Shown piece by piece: positions 16,331 through 25,006 of a stretch of 44,791 nucleotides of DNA. Source of the stretch: Acidobacteriota bacterium. Lineage in GTDB: Bacteria; Acidobacteriota; Vicinamibacteria; Vicinamibacterales; UBA2999. Below the pieces are notes generated by a model. That model made no database searches and had not been told where the DNA came from. It was given only the letters and a program-made list of their open reading frames with translations. Each line of letters starts with the position of its first letter. Within the stretch, counting starts at the first letter, position 1. Position numbers and translations under genes: made by a program. Location of the stretch: the NCBI GenBank assembly GCA_020851565.1, contig JADZCN010000058.1, positions 1-44,791 of the forward strand, written 5' to 3'.

Positions 16331-17459
16331 TGGCGGTCGGCTTTCCGAAGAGCGCGCTGGCCATCTGGTCCCGCGCCTGGTCCGACGTCGTGGAGATGCC
16401 CTGGACGCGCAGCTTGAACTCGTCCACGTTCGAGGCCCAGCGGAGCGCTTCGTCGTAGGTGATGAGCCCCTGCGAGTAGAGGCTGAAGATGGACTGGTCG
16501 AACGTCTGCATCCCGTACTGGGACGTGCCCTGGGCGATGGCGCCCTGGATGAGGTGCGTCTTCTCCTTGTCGATGATGCAGTCCTTGATGAAGGGCGTGG
16601 CGATGAGCACCTCCATCGCGGGCACGCGGCCGTTGCCGTCAGCGCGCGGGATGAGGCGCATGGCGACGGCGGCCTTGAGCACGACGGCCAGCTGGAGGCG
16701 CACCTGCTTCTGCTGGTGCGGCGGGAAGACCGAGATGATGCGGTTGATGGTCTCCGTGGCGTCGAGGGTGTGGAGGGTCGAGAACACCAAATGGCCCGTT
16801 TCCGCCGCGTGCAGCGCCGTCTCGATGGTCTCCATGTCGCGCATCTCGCCGACCAGGACGACGTCGGGATCCTGGCGCAGCGCGCTGCGGAGCGCGTAGG
16901 CGAACGAGCGCGTGTCCACGCCGATCTCGCGCTGCGTGATGATGGCCTCGTTGTCCTTGTGCAGGTACTCGATCGGGTCCTCGATGGTGATGACGTGGGA
17001 CGATCGCGTGTTGTTGATGTGGTCGATCATCGCCGCGAGGGTGGTGCTCTTGCCGCTGCCCGTGGTGCCGGTGACGAGCACGAGGCCGCGCTCCTCCTCC
17101 GCGATCTTCTTGAGGACCGGCGGCAGGTCCAGCTCGTCGATCGACTTCACCTTGAAGGGGATGACGCGGAGGACCATGCCGATGGTGCCGCGCTGCTGGA
17201 AGACGTTGCAGCGGAACCGGCCGAGGCCCGGCACGCTGTAGGCGAGGTCGATCTCCTGCGCGTCCTTGAACCGCTGGCGCTGGGTGGCCGACATGATGGA
17301 GGCCGCCATCTCCACGAGGTCCTCGTGGTCCAGCTTCTTGTCATCGGTGACGCGGATGAGCCGCCCATGGACGCGGGCCATGGGATAGGTCCCGACCTTC
17401 AGGTGAAGGTCCGACGCTCCGCGCTCGACGGCCAGCTTCAGGAGATCATTGACATGCAT
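16293..17459 (-). CDS. pilT: type IV pilus retraction ATPase PilT
   Basis: PilT is the hexameric cytoplasmic ATPase that retracts type IV pili. ATG 17459 gives MHVNDLLKLAVERGASDLHLK, the typical N-terminus, and a 388-residue protein. Walker A is GTTGSGKST (131-139). Walker B lies in DVVLVGEMRDMETIETAL, with the Asp and His boxes (ITIEDPIEYLH, HAAETGHLVFSTLHT) around it. The C-terminus has the Acidobacteria/Proteobacteria PilT tail (DEFKLRVQGI). Other pil genes are not in the window. An upstream start at 17522 would add non-conserved residues read from a repeat array. TATCTC upstream is a weak -10 candidate. Confidence 0.95.
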   Translation of the reverse strand: MHVNDLLKLAVERGASDLHLKVGTYPMARVHGRLIRVTDDKKLDHEDLVEMAASIMSATQRQRFKDAQEIDLAYSVPGLGRFRCNVFQQRGTIGMVLRVIPFKVKSIDELDLPPVLKKIAEEERGLVLVTGTTGSGKSTTLAAMIDHINNTRSSHVITIEDPIEYLHKDNEAIITQREIGVDTRSFAYALRSALRQDPDVVLVGEMRDMETIETALHAAETGHLVFSTLHTLDATETINRIISVFPPHQQKQVRLQLAVVLKAAVAMRLIPRADGNGRVPAMEVLIATPFIKDCIIDKEKTHLIQGAIAQGTSQYGMQTFDQSIFSLYSQGLITYDEALRWASNVDEFKLRVQGISTTSDQARDQMASALFGKPTASATDSEITRFGK

Positions 17460-17490
17460 GACTGCGCCATCATGAAGGAGATAGCTGCAG

Positions 17491-17578
17491 GGTGCAAGGG
17501 GTGCAGCGGTGCACGGGTGCACGAGTGTACAGGTGCGCGGGTGCGCGGGTGCACGGGAGCGGGCAAGGGTGCGCAGGC
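17491..17578 (-). repeat. octamer array family C (GGTGCACG), copy 1
   Basis: On the plus strand a first 9-base unit GGTGCAAGG is followed by eight phased octamers from 17500: GGTGCAGC, GGTGCACG twice, AGTGTACA, GGTGCGCG twice, GGTGCACG, GGAGCGGG. A degenerate tail follows to 17578. It fills most of the 167-base gap between ilvE and pilT. Relative to local transcription the sense unit is CGTGCACC. Confidence 0.88.
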
Positions 17579-17626
17579 CTGCGCCGGGATGAGCGAGGCC
17601 GGATGGCGCCGGCCTCTGAAGCCGGA

Positions 17627-18565
17627 TCAGCGGGAGACGGCTGCGGGCACTGGCGTCAACCAGCCATGCGTGTCGGGCACGTCGCCCGTGATGATGCCGA
17701 AGAACCGCTCCTGGAGGGCGGCGGTCACCGGCCCCCGCCGGCCCGATCCGACCGCGATCCGATCGATGGATCGCACCGGCGTGACCTCCACGGCGGTGCC
17801 GCAGAAGAACGCCTCGTCCGCCAGGTAGAGGAACTCGCGCGGGATTGGCGTCTCGCGCACCTCGTATCCGAGGTCCCGCGCCATCACGATGACGCTGTCC
17901 CGCGTGATGCCCTGCAGGATGGACGAGCTGATCGCGGGCGTGTAGATCACTTCGTCCCTCACCAGGAAGAGGTTCTGGCCGCTGCCCTCGCTGACCAGTC
18001 CGCTCTCGTCAAGGGCAATCGCCTCGCCGTAGCCGTCGAGCGATGCCTGCATCTTGATGAGCGCCGAGTTCGCGTAGTTCGCGGAGGCCTTGGCCATCGC
18101 CGGCAGCGTGTTGGGGGCCAGGCGTGTCCACGAGCTGACGCCCACGTCGATGCCCTGCTCGAGCCCCTCGGCGCCGAACATCGCGCTCCATTCCCACACG
18201 ATGATGGTGGCCTCCAGCGGGCACGGGCGCGGATCCAGGCCCAGTTGCTCCACGCCCCGGTAGACGAGCGGGCGGATGTAGCACGACGGGTACCCGTTCG
18301 CCTGCACCGTGGCAATGACGGCGGCGGTGATCTCGTCGACGGACCACGGCGGCTCCATCCGGTAGACGCGGCAGGAATCGAACAGGCGCCGCATGTGCTC
18401 GGGGAGCCGGTAGATGGCGCTGCCGTTGCGCGTCTTGTACGCGCGGATTCCCTCGAAGATGCCCGTGCCGTAGTGCAGCGCGTGCGCGGCCACGTGCACC
18501 GTGGCCTCCTTCCATGCCACGAGGGCGCCGTTCATCCACACCTTGCCGCGGTCGTCGAATGCCAT
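17627..18565 (-). CDS. ilvE: branched-chain amino acid aminotransferase
   Basis: IlvE is the PLP enzyme for the last step of Leu, Ile and Val synthesis. The 312 residues include HYGTGIFEGIRAYKT near the start, IRPLVYRG, and the Schiff-base Lys159 in LPAMAKASANYANSALIK. EGSGQNLFLV and ITRDSVIVMARDLGYEVRE bind cofactor, and FFCGTAVEVTPV is the C-terminal signature. ATG 18565 is preceded by GATAAT with a 6-base spacer on the minus strand, so the transcript is predicted leaderless. The protein kinase gene lies 27 bases upstream on the same strand. Confidence 0.95.
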   Translation of the reverse strand: MAFDDRGKVWMNGALVAWKEATVHVAAHALHYGTGIFEGIRAYKTRNGSAIYRLPEHMRRLFDSCRVYRMEPPWSVDEITAAVIATVQANGYPSCYIRPLVYRGVEQLGLDPRPCPLEATIIVWEWSAMFGAEGLEQGIDVGVSSWTRLAPNTLPAMAKASANYANSALIKMQASLDGYGEAIALDESGLVSEGSGQNLFLVRDEVIYTPAISSSILQGITRDSVIVMARDLGYEVRETPIPREFLYLADEAFFCGTAVEVTPVRSIDRIAVGSGRRGPVTAALQERFFGIITGDVPDTHGWLTPVPAAVSR

Positions 18566-18571
18566 GACGGA

Positions 18572-18577
18572 ATTATC
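18572..18577 (-). promoter_or_regulatory. -10 box of ilvE, leaderless type
   Basis: On the minus strand GATAAT is followed by TCCGTC and the ilvE ATG. It lies between the kinase stop and ilvE, so ilvE may be transcribed on its own. Confidence 0.45.
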
Positions 18578-18592
18578 GCTCAGCGGCGTGAG

Positions 18593-19573
18593 CTACTGGC
18601 GCTCCCTGCAGAACGGACAGGCTTCCGCCCGGGCGGGGAGCGCCTTGCCGCAGTTCCAGCAGAACCCTGCCTGCGGGGCCTCGCGCGCCCGCAGCCGCGC
18701 CTGGATGTCCTGCAGGGGATCGCCTCCGGCGGCCGCGGCGACCGCGGCGGGGCGCCACGGACGACGCGGGGCAATCTCGGCCCGGGCCGAGAGCACCGCG
18801 TCGAGCAACTCGCCGGCGCGCTGATAGCGGTCGGTGAGGTCAGGCGCCATGGCCTTCATCACGATGTCGGCGATGCTCTTCGGGAGCTTCGGGTTCCGCA
18901 CGCGGGGCGGCGTGGTGAGCTCGCCGCGCATGAGGCGCTCGAGGTCGGACGGGGCCGGGGTGTCGTAGGGGAGCGTCCCCGTGAGCATCTGGTACATCGT
19001 CACGCCGAGCGAGTAGATGTCGGAAGCGAAGACCGCCTTGCCCTGGAACTGCTCGGGGGCCATGTAGGGCGGGCTGCCGATGACCGTGGTCCCGTGGGCC
19101 GCGATCTCCAGGAAGCGCGACGTGCCGAAGTCGGCGACCTTGAGCATGCCGTGCTCGGTGACCAGCACGTTGCCCGGCCGCAGGTCGCGGTGGATGATGC
19201 CCTGCTTCTGCGCATGATCCACCGCGTTGCAGATCTGGCACGTGTAGTCGAGCGCCCGTGTCAGGTCCAGCGCGCCCTCGCGATCGATGATGGCCTCGAG
19301 CGTCTCGCCCGGCACGTACTCCATGACGATGAAGAACACATCGTCCTGCTTCTCAGCCGTCAGCACGGTGACGATGTTGGGATGGCTGAGCGACGCCAGG
19401 AGGCGCGGCTCGCGCAGCAGCTCGCCGAAGTCCATGTTCTGCCGGTGCGGCACCTTGAGGGCGACCTTCTTGTCGATCCAGGTGTCTTCCGCGAGGTAGA
19501 CGGCGCCGAAGCCGCCGCTGCCGAGCGTCGAGATGATGCGGTACTTGCCAATCGTCTGGCCGCGAAAGAACAT
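18593..19573 (-). CDS. serine/threonine protein kinase with C-terminal zinc ribbon
   Basis: This is a Hanks-type kinase of 326 residues. It shows the glycine loop GSGGFG (18-23), ATP lysine Lys40 (VALKV), catalytic loop HRDLRPGN (128-135), DFG (148-150) and APE (172-174). The usual lysine of HRDLKPxN is arginine here. The C-terminal end carries four cysteines (Cys305, Cys308, Cys319, Cys322) in a CxxC-x10-CxxC zinc ribbon. No membrane segment is seen, so it is probably cytoplasmic, unlike the many membrane-anchored PEGA or PASTA kinases. The start MFFRGQTIGKYRI is placed by a TATACT box 7 bases upstream. Its substrates are unknown. Confidence 0.9.
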   Translation of the reverse strand: MFFRGQTIGKYRIISTLGSGGFGAVYLAEDTWIDKKVALKVPHRQNMDFGELLREPRLLASLSHPNIVTVLTAEKQDDVFFIVMEYVPGETLEAIIDREGALDLTRALDYTCQICNAVDHAQKQGIIHRDLRPGNVLVTEHGMLKVADFGTSRFLEIAAHGTTVIGSPPYMAPEQFQGKAVFASDIYSLGVTMYQMLTGTLPYDTPAPSDLERLMRGELTTPPRVRNPKLPKSIADIVMKAMAPDLTDRYQRAGELLDAVLSARAEIAPRRPWRPAAVAAAAGGDPLQDIQARLRAREAPQAGFCWNCGKALPARAEACPFCRERQ

Positions 19574-19580
19574 CGGGGGA

Positions 19581-19586
19581 AGTATA
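19581..19586 (-). promoter_or_regulatory. -10 box of the zinc-ribbon kinase gene, leaderless type
   Basis: On the minus strand TATACT is followed by TCCCCCG and the kinase ATG at 19573. Array D begins 14 bases further upstream. Confidence 0.5.
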
Positions 19587-19599
19587 CAAGTCCCGGCCC

Positions 19600-19712
19600 A
19601 TTGATGATCGGCGATTGATGATTGACGATTCGTCGGGCGATCTGTGATCGCGGCATTGGGGCGTTGGATTGAGTGATTGAAGAATCGAGTGACTGGGTGA
19701 TTGAGGGATTGG
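19600..19712. repeat. array family D (ATTGAGTG), between divergent genes
   Basis: Two 14-base direct repeats (ATTGATGA followed by TCGGCG or TTGACG) at 19600-19627 lead into phased octamers from 19628 to 19707. The last are ATTGAGTG, ATTGAAGA, ATCGAGTG, ACTGGGTG and ATTGAGGG. The array fills the space between the kinase and rsmE promoters. Unlike its surroundings it is AT-richer. Confidence 0.8.
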
Positions 19713-19747
19713 CCGCCGCGTGCTGACGGACTGCTGCCGCGCGCAGG

Positions 19748-19753
19748 TAGAAT
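19748..19753 (+). promoter_or_regulatory. -10 box of rsmE, leaderless type
   Basis: TAGAAT is followed by seven bases and the GTG start at 19761. CTGACG (19723-19728) is a poor -35 candidate with a 19-base spacer. Confidence 0.5.
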
Positions 19754-19760
19754 ACCTGCC

Positions 19761-20522
19761 GTGCGGCCGCGCTTCTTCCTGCCCGACATCGCCGACACAG
19801 GGGTGGGAAGTCTCCCCGAGGACGAGGCAGCCCACCTCACGCGGGTGTTGCGCCTCGGCGTCGGCGACGACATCGACGTGTTCGACGGCGTCGGGCGCAT
19901 GTTCCATGCTCGTGTCGAGAGCGTGGCGGGTGTGCGTGTGACGGTGCGCACGCTTGGCCCGGCGTCCGCGGCGCCGGAGGCGGCGGTCCGCGTGACGCTC
20001 GTGATGGCCGTGCTCAAGGGCGACAAGATGGACGACGTGGTGCGCGATGCCACGATGATGGGCGTTGTCGTCCTGCAGCCGGTCGTCACGGCGCGCAGCG
20101 AGGTTCGCGTCGCGTCGCTCGGGCGGTCGCACCGGGTGGAGCGATTGCGACGGATCGCGGTGTCTTCCGCGAAGCAGTGCGGCCGGGCGACGGTGCCGGA
20201 CGTGCGGCCGCCGCTGGAGCTGAGGACCTGGATTGCCGGACAGGCCGGCCGCGGCGGTGACGGCCCGCCCCGCCACGAGCGCGATCCGGCGATCGTGTTT
20301 CAGGAACCATCGTTGGGCGCCACCACTGCCCTGAGAGACCTGCCCCGCGCCGCCGCCGTGCAACTGGTGGTCGGACCCGAGGGGGGATGGTCGGAGGACG
20401 AACACGCCGCCTTCCAGTCGGCCGGGTTTCGTGCGGTGTCACTTGGTGGACGCACGCTCCGTGCGGACGTGGCACCGCTGGTCGCCATGGCCGCACTGTT
20501 CGAGGCGTGGCAAGGGTGGTAG
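19761..20522 (+). CDS. rsmE: 16S rRNA m3U1498 methyltransferase
   Basis: RsmE methylates U1498 of 16S rRNA with S-adenosylmethionine. The protein of 253 residues starts VRPRFFLPDI, has an N-terminal PUA-like domain (EDEAAHLTRVLRLGVGDDIDVFDGVG) and a C-terminal SPOUT domain with its deep knot. Key motifs are LVMAVLKGDKMDDVVRDATMMGV, LVVGPEGGWSEDE and SLGGRTLRADVAPLVAMAAL; the last is usually LGxRILRxETA, so the Glu is Asp here. GTG 19761 is chosen over an upstream start because of the -10 box between them. In many bacteria rsmE follows prmA in the same operon; here it is on the opposite strand. Confidence 0.92.
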   Translation: MRPRFFLPDIADTGVGSLPEDEAAHLTRVLRLGVGDDIDVFDGVGRMFHARVESVAGVRVTVRTLGPASAAPEAAVRVTLVMAVLKGDKMDDVVRDATMMGVVVLQPVVTARSEVRVASLGRSHRVERLRRIAVSSAKQCGRATVPDVRPPLELRTWIAGQAGRGGDGPPRHERDPAIVFQEPSLGATTALRDLPRAAAVQLVVGPEGGWSEDEHAAFQSAGFRAVSLGGRTLRADVAPLVAMAALFEAWQGW

Positions 20523-20553
20523 AGCGTCAACGCGCGATGGCGAGGAGGCCGTG

Positions 20554-21303
20554 ATGGCGAGAGTCTTGTTCGTGGTGGCAGTCCTGGCCTGCGCGTTGGC
20601 GCCACATGTCGAGGCGCAGGATCCGGTGGCGACGTTCTCGATTCTCGGGTACGACCCGGCGACGGGTGAGGTCGGCGGGGCCGTGCAGTCGCGCGTCTTC
20701 AGCGTGGGGAACGGGGTGCTCTGGGCCGAGGCGGGCGTGGGGGCGGCCGCGACGCAGGCGATCGTGGATGTCAGCTACGGGCCGAAGGCCATCGAGCTCC
20801 TGCGGGCCGGCATGAGGCCGGAGGCGATCATCAAGGCCATCTGGGACAGCGATCCCGATCCGGAGCCCGAGCGCTGGACCAAACAGGGCCGCCAGTTCGC
20901 CGTCATCGATCAGCAGGGCAGAACCGCTGTCTTCAGCGGCCCGAAGGCCACGCCATGGGCAGGGCACAGGCAGGGGAAGTATTCGACCGCACAAGGCAAC
21001 ATCCTGGCAGGCGAGGCCGTCGTCTCCGACATGATCGCGGCCTTCGAGCAGACGTCCGGCCACCTGTCCGTCCGCCTTACCGCGGCGCTCGAGGCCGGCC
21101 AGAAGGCGGGAGGCGACACGCGCGGCATGCAGTCGGCCGCCATCCTCATCGTGGGCAAGGGCCAGGGCGTGTGGCTCAACAACGACGTCGTGATGCGCCT
21201 GCAGGTGGACGACAGCCCCGAGCCCATCAAGGAACTGAGGCGGCTGGTGGATGCATGGAACGAACGCCGGGCCAAGGGACAACAGCGAGCCGTCGGCCGA
21301 TGA
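20554..21303 (+). CDS. secreted DUF1028-family protein
   Basis: The protein of 249 residues has a signal peptide (about 1-20, ending HVEA) and then a single DUF1028 domain. It opens with VATFSILGYDPATGEVGGAVQSR and AEAGVGAAATQAIVDVSYGPKAIELL, which define the family. DUF1028 has an Ntn-hydrolase-like fold and its function is not established; members are often exported. ATG 20554 is favoured over GTG 20551 because GAGGAGG at 20542-20548 then sits 5 bases away. It is 31 bases after rsmE and its stop lies 4 bases from the convergent prmA stop, leaving no room for a separate terminator. Confidence 0.88.
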   Translation: MARVLFVVAVLACALAPHVEAQDPVATFSILGYDPATGEVGGAVQSRVFSVGNGVLWAEAGVGAAATQAIVDVSYGPKAIELLRAGMRPEAIIKAIWDSDPDPEPERWTKQGRQFAVIDQQGRTAVFSGPKATPWAGHRQGKYSTAQGNILAGEAVVSDMIAAFEQTSGHLSVRLTAALEAGQKAGGDTRGMQSAAILIVGKGQGVWLNNDVVMRLQVDDSPEPIKELRRLVDAWNERRAKGQQRAVGR

Positions 21304-21307
21304 CAGC

Positions 21308-22213
21308 CTATTCGAGCCTGACCGCCACCCAGCCCGCTTCCTCGAGCCGCACGACCTGCCGCAGCGGTGCGAACGCAACGCGCACGTCGGCCTCCTCGGA
21401 CTCGTCGAAGCCGCTGATCACGAGCGTGCCTCCCGCCCGCCTCAGACCCATCAGCGCAGCCGCCGTCGTGCGCAGCATGCCGCCGGTGAGGTTGGCCAGC
21501 ACGATATCGGCGGGTGCCGGAGGGCTCGATCGGAAGTCCCCGACTTCGAAGCGGATGACCGGTGGCAGCGGGTTGAGGGCCGCGCTGGTGCGCGCGGAAT
21601 CGATGGCGTCCTGATCCACGTCGAGGCCCACGACGTCCGACGCACCGTCGAGGGCGGCCGCCATCGCCAGCACGCCCGACCCCGTGCCGATGTCCACGAC
21701 GCGTCTGCCGCGCGCGTCGAGTTCCGAGAGCAGCCGCAGACACAGGCGCGTGGTCGGATGATGGCCGGTGCCGAACCCCATGGACGGCTCGATGACGATG
21801 ACGGTGGTGCCGGGTGGGGGCGTGGGCGGGATGTCCCACGGGGGAGTCACGATGAACCGGCCGGCGGTCACCGCCGTCAGGGATGCCTGTGAGCGGGCGG
21901 CCCAGTCCTCGTCTGGCACGTCCACGGCGGACAGCCGAAGCTGCGGGTGGGCGGAGCCGAGCGCGGTCGCGGCGCGATCGCGCTCGACGGCGCTCGAGAA
22001 GAACACGCGCCAGCGGAGCGGTGTTGGCGGCGGCTCTGGGATGGGGGGGAATGTGGGGTCCCACAGCCCGCCGGGCGGCAGCGGGCGCTCGGCCAGGTCC
22101 TCGATGGCCTGCGGCGAGAAGTCGTCCAGCAACGCCGCGACCAGGCCCTCGGCGTCCGGCGGGTCTTCGATCGCCAGCGCCTCGACGACCAGGGCGGGCC
22201 AGAGGCGGCTCAC
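21308..22213 (-). CDS. prmA: ribosomal protein L11 methyltransferase
   Basis: PrmA trimethylates ribosomal protein L11. The 301-residue protein has an N-terminal substrate domain and a C-terminal Rossmann methyltransferase domain. It shows IEPSMGFGTGHHPTTRLCLRLL, the SAM loop VDIGTGSGVLAMAA (the usual Cys is Thr), and VLANLTGGML in place of the more common VANI motif. The GTG start at 22213 lies 6 bases after the dnaJ stop, so it is coupled to dnaJ and under the CIRCE promoter. Divergence in the motifs is modest and does not suggest loss of activity. Confidence 0.9.
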   Translation of the reverse strand: MSRLWPALVVEALAIEDPPDAEGLVAALLDDFSPQAIEDLAERPLPPGGLWDPTFPPIPEPPPTPLRWRVFFSSAVERDRAATALGSAHPQLRLSAVDVPDEDWAARSQASLTAVTAGRFIVTPPWDIPPTPPPGTTVIVIEPSMGFGTGHHPTTRLCLRLLSELDARGRRVVDIGTGSGVLAMAAALDGASDVVGLDVDQDAIDSARTSAALNPLPPVIRFEVGDFRSSPPAPADIVLANLTGGMLRTTAAALMGLRRAGGTLVISGFDESEEADVRVAFAPLRQVVRLEEAGWVAVRLE

Positions 22214-22219
22214 CGTCCC

Positions 22220-23359
22220 CTAACCGAAGATCTTCCCGAAGATGCCGCGATCCTCCGCGTCATCCTCCCGGCGCCTGGGTTCGAATTTCTGGGCCGGCAG
22301 CGTTTCGGCCAGCTGCTCGAGGAGCTTGCGCTGATCCCTGGTGAGCTTCTTCGGCGTGACGGCCTGGACCGTGACGAGCAGGTCCCCCTTGCCGCGCCCG
22401 CCGACGTCGGGCATGCCCTTGCCCTTCAGCCGGAACGTGGCGCCGGTCTGCGTGCCCTCGGGGACCCTGAGGGTTTCTTCTCCATCGACGCCGGGTACCG
22501 TGATGTCGCCGCCCAGGGCCAGCGTGGTGAAGGTGAGCGGGATCTCGCAGTGCAGGTCGTTACCGTCGCGTTGGAAGAACTCGTGCTCGAGCACGTGGAC
22601 CACCACGTAGAGGTCGCCGGGAGGCCCGCCCTGCGTCCCGGCTTCGCCCTCGCCGGTCAGGCGGAGGCGCTGGCCGGTGGCGATGCCGGCGGGAATCTTG
22701 ACCGTGAGCTTGCGCTGCTGCTCGGTCGTGCCCTGCCCGTGGCAGGTGGCGCACGGCTTGGCGATCACCTTGCCGGTGCCGCGGCACTGGCCGCACGTGC
22801 GCGCGACGGTGAAGAAGCCCTGCTGATAGCGCAACTGGCCCGAGCCGCGGCACTGGGAGCAGGCCGTGGGGGCGCTGCCGGGTGCGGCCCCTGAGCCCTT
22901 GCAGGCCTCGCAGGTCTCGTGCCGTGGAATCTGAATCGTGGTCTCGGCGCCCCTGGCGGACTGCTCGAAGGCAATCTCCATGTCGTAGCGCAGGTCCGCG
23001 CCACGCTGCGGCCCGCCGCGCCGCCGGCCGCCGCCGAAGATGTCGCCGAAGCCGAAGATGTCGCCCAGCCCGCCGAAGATGTCCTGGAAGTCGGCAAAGA
23101 TGGTCGGGTCCACTCCGCCCGCGCCGGCGGCGCCCGACACGCCGGCATGGCCGAACCGGTCGTACCGCGCGCGTTTCTCGGCGTCGGCGAGGACCGCGTA
23201 GGCCTCGGCCGCTTCCTTGAACTGCTCCTCGGCGGCCTTGTCGCCGGGATTGCGATCGGGGTGGTACTTGAGCGCCAGCTTGCGGTAGGCGCTCTTGATG
23301 TCCTGCTCGCTGGCGGTGCGCGGAACCCCGAGGACGTCGTAGAAGTCCCGCTTGCTCAC
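22220..23359 (-). CDS. dnaJ: chaperone protein DnaJ
   Basis: DnaJ is the Hsp40 co-chaperone that delivers substrates to DnaK and stimulates its ATPase. The 379-residue type I protein has a J domain with HPD (33-35) and a Gly/Phe-rich linker ([15 protein letters not shown]). Four CxxCxGxG zinc repeats have Cys150/153, 167/170, 189/192 and 203/206. Substrate-binding and dimerisation domains follow. The ATG overlaps the grpE stop (ATGA). It belongs to the hrcA-grpE-dnaJ-prmA operon. dnaK is not adjacent, so it must lie elsewhere. Confidence 0.97.
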   Translation of the reverse strand: MSKRDFYDVLGVPRTASEQDIKSAYRKLALKYHPDRNPGDKAAEEQFKEAAEAYAVLADAEKRARYDRFGHAGVSGAAGAGGVDPTIFADFQDIFGGLGDIFGFGDIFGGGRRRGGPQRGADLRYDMEIAFEQSARGAETTIQIPRHETCEACKGSGAAPGSAPTACSQCRGSGQLRYQQGFFTVARTCGQCRGTGKVIAKPCATCHGQGTTEQQRKLTVKIPAGIATGQRLRLTGEGEAGTQGGPPGDLYVVVHVLEHEFFQRDGNDLHCEIPLTFTTLALGGDITVPGVDGEETLRVPEGTQTGATFRLKGKGMPDVGGRGKGDLLVTVQAVTPKKLTRDQRKLLEQLAETLPAQKFEPRRREDDAEDRGIFGKIFG

Positions 23360-23907
23360 GATTCCCTGGCGACCTTGACGAGAGCGGGACGAAGCAGGCG
23401 CTCGCCCAGCATGTAGCCTTTCCGCAATTCCTCGACCACCTCACCCTCGCGCGCGCCGTCGACCGCCTCGTACGCGACGGCCTGGTGGAGGTGCGGATCG
23501 AAGTCGGCGCCGAGTGCGTCGACAGGCGTCACACCACGCTTGCGCACCAGCTCCGCGAGGGCGCGGTGGATGAGCTCCACGCCCGCCTTGTAGGGCTGGG
23601 CGGCGGCGGGTGCCTCGGCAGACAGCGCCCGCTCGAAATCGTCCATCACAGCCAGCAGATCCCCCAGCACGTCGGCCGCGGCCCACTCTGTGAAGTCCTT
23701 GCGCTCGCGCTCGATTCGCTTGCGGTAGTTGTCGAACTCCGCGCTCTTGCGCAGGAGCCGATCGTAGAAGTCGTCGCGCTCCTTCTGGAGCTGCTCGAGC
23801 GTCTGGCCGGGCGCCCCGGGGCCGGGGGCCGCCGTGGAGGCTGCCGCCCCGGGATCGGCCGCGGGGGCCACGCCCGTGGCCTCGGTCTGATTCTGCGGGT
23901 CACTCAT
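23356..23907 (-). CDS. grpE: nucleotide exchange factor GrpE
   Basis: GrpE releases ADP from DnaK. The 183-residue protein has a disordered Ala/Pro/Gly-rich N-terminus (about 1-35), a long coiled coil ([38 protein letters not shown]) written here in pieces of the helix, and the C-terminal beta domain. That domain carries [20 protein letters not shown] and [20 protein letters not shown], the family signature. It lies 16 bases after hrcA and overlaps dnaJ by 4 bases. Expression should follow heat-shock control by HrcA at the CIRCE site. Confidence 0.95.
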   Translation of the reverse strand: MSDPQNQTEATGVAPAADPGAAASTAAPGPGAPGQTLEQLQKERDDFYDRLLRKSAEFDNYRKRIERERKDFTEWAAADVLGDLLAVMDDFERALSAEAPAAAQPYKAGVELIHRALAELVRKRGVTPVDALGADFDPHLHQAVAYEAVDGAREGEVVEELRKGYMLGERLLRPALVKVARES

Positions 23908-23923
23908 GATGCAACGTCAACAC

Positions 23924-24979
23924 CTACTCTACATCCTTGAGCACGCGGGCGACCGCCAGGGCGGCGACGTCCACCGCGGCAATGGCGCGGGAGTACTTCA
24001 TCCGGGTGGGTCCAATCACGCCCACCGTCCCTGTTCCCCGCCCGTCGAAATAGGTCGAGGCAATCAGGCTGAACGGGCGCAGCTCGGGGTCGCTGTGCTC
24101 GGCGCCGATCACGACGGTCAGGCCCGGCCCGTCGATGTACTCGTTGAGGAGCCGGACGAGGCGCTGCTTCTCCTCGACCATGCGCAGCAGGGCCCCGAGC
24201 GTCGTGGCCGAAATGCCGCTCGCCCGCACCGCCTGTTCGAGCAGCGTGGACGCGCCTTCGATGTAGACCGCCGTGGGTCCCTGCATCTGGTCCAGCGTCT
24301 GGCTGGCCAGCCGCAGCGCCAGGCCCAGCAGCTGGTCATACAGCGTCCGCTCCTCGCGCAGCCGCTCGCGGACGCCGTTCCTGACCTCCTCGAGCGTGCG
24401 GCCCGCGAACTCGGTGTTGAGGAAGTTGGCCGCCTGGCTCAACTCGGAGTGGCTCACACCCTCGCCGATGTCCACCATCTTCTGCGAAACCTGGTTCCCG
24501 CGCGACACCATCACCACCAGGATGCGCGTGCCGCTGAGCGGCACGAACTCGATGCGGTGGAACACCGAGTCCTCGTTGGCCGGTGCGATGGCGAAGCCGA
24601 CGTGGCGCGACGCCTCGGAGAGCACGTGCGAGGTGGAGGAGAGCAGGTCGTCGATGAGCGGGGCGTCGCCCGCCTCCTGCCGGAGGCGCGCCTCGACCGC
24701 CGAGACGTCCCGTGTCGCCCGGCGGCCCTCGAGCAGGAGGTCCACGTAGAAGCGGTATCCCTGATCCGTTGGAACCCGCCCGGCCGAGGTGTGCGGCTGC
24801 CAGACGTAGCCCATGTCCTCGAGCTGGGCGAGGACATTCCGGATGGTGGCGGAGGACACGTGCAGCCCGGGGCGGCGCATCAGCGTCGCGGAGGCGACCG
24901 GCTCGCCCGTCTCGATGTACTCACGCACCAATGCCGCCAGGACGCGGCGAGTACGGTCGGAAAGGGCAGGTACGCTCAT
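23924..24979 (-). CDS. hrcA: heat-inducible transcription repressor HrcA
   Basis: HrcA represses class I heat-shock genes by binding CIRCE and is kept active by GroEL. The 351-residue protein has an N-terminal winged helix (LSDRTRRVLAALVREYIETG, SSATIRNVLAQLEDMGYV, HTSAGRVPTDQGYRFYVD) and a GAF-like C-terminal domain. Its end, VGVIGPTRMKYSRAIAAVD, is characteristic. ATG 24979 matches the normal N-terminus; longer starts would read through the promoter and repeat array. The A of this ATG is also the last base of the CIRCE operator, giving tight autoregulation. No Shine-Dalgarno site is evident. Confidence 0.96.
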   Translation of the reverse strand: MSVPALSDRTRRVLAALVREYIETGEPVASATLMRRPGLHVSSATIRNVLAQLEDMGYVWQPHTSAGRVPTDQGYRFYVDLLLEGRRATRDVSAVEARLRQEAGDAPLIDDLLSSTSHVLSEASRHVGFAIAPANEDSVFHRIEFVPLSGTRILVVMVSRGNQVSQKMVDIGEGVSHSELSQAANFLNTEFAGRTLEEVRNGVRERLREERTLYDQLLGLALRLASQTLDQMQGPTAVYIEGASTLLEQAVRASGISATTLGALLRMVEEKQRLVRLLNEYIDGPGLTVVIGAEHSDPELRPFSLIASTYFDGRGTGTVGVIGPTRMKYSRAIAAVDVAALAVARVLKDVE

Positions 24980-25005
24980 TAGCAGTCTCTGAAGATGACT
25001 GCTAA
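24979..25005 (-). promoter_or_regulatory. CIRCE operator of the hrcA operon
   Basis: The sequence is TTAGCAGTC-N9-GACTGCTAA, a perfect inverted repeat with the CIRCE spacing. The consensus is TTAGCACTC-N9-GAGTGCTAA; here both arms carry the same compensated change (C to G and G to C). It begins one base after the -10 box and overlaps the hrcA start codon by one base, so HrcA would block both polymerase and the start region. Confidence 0.93.
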
Positions 25006-25006
25006 C

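Noticed and set aside
19574..20089. N-terminal extension of the zinc-ribbon kinase
   Set aside because: The extra residues would be read from array D and the rsmE region. The -10 box at 19581-19586 and the kinase homology place the start at 19573.
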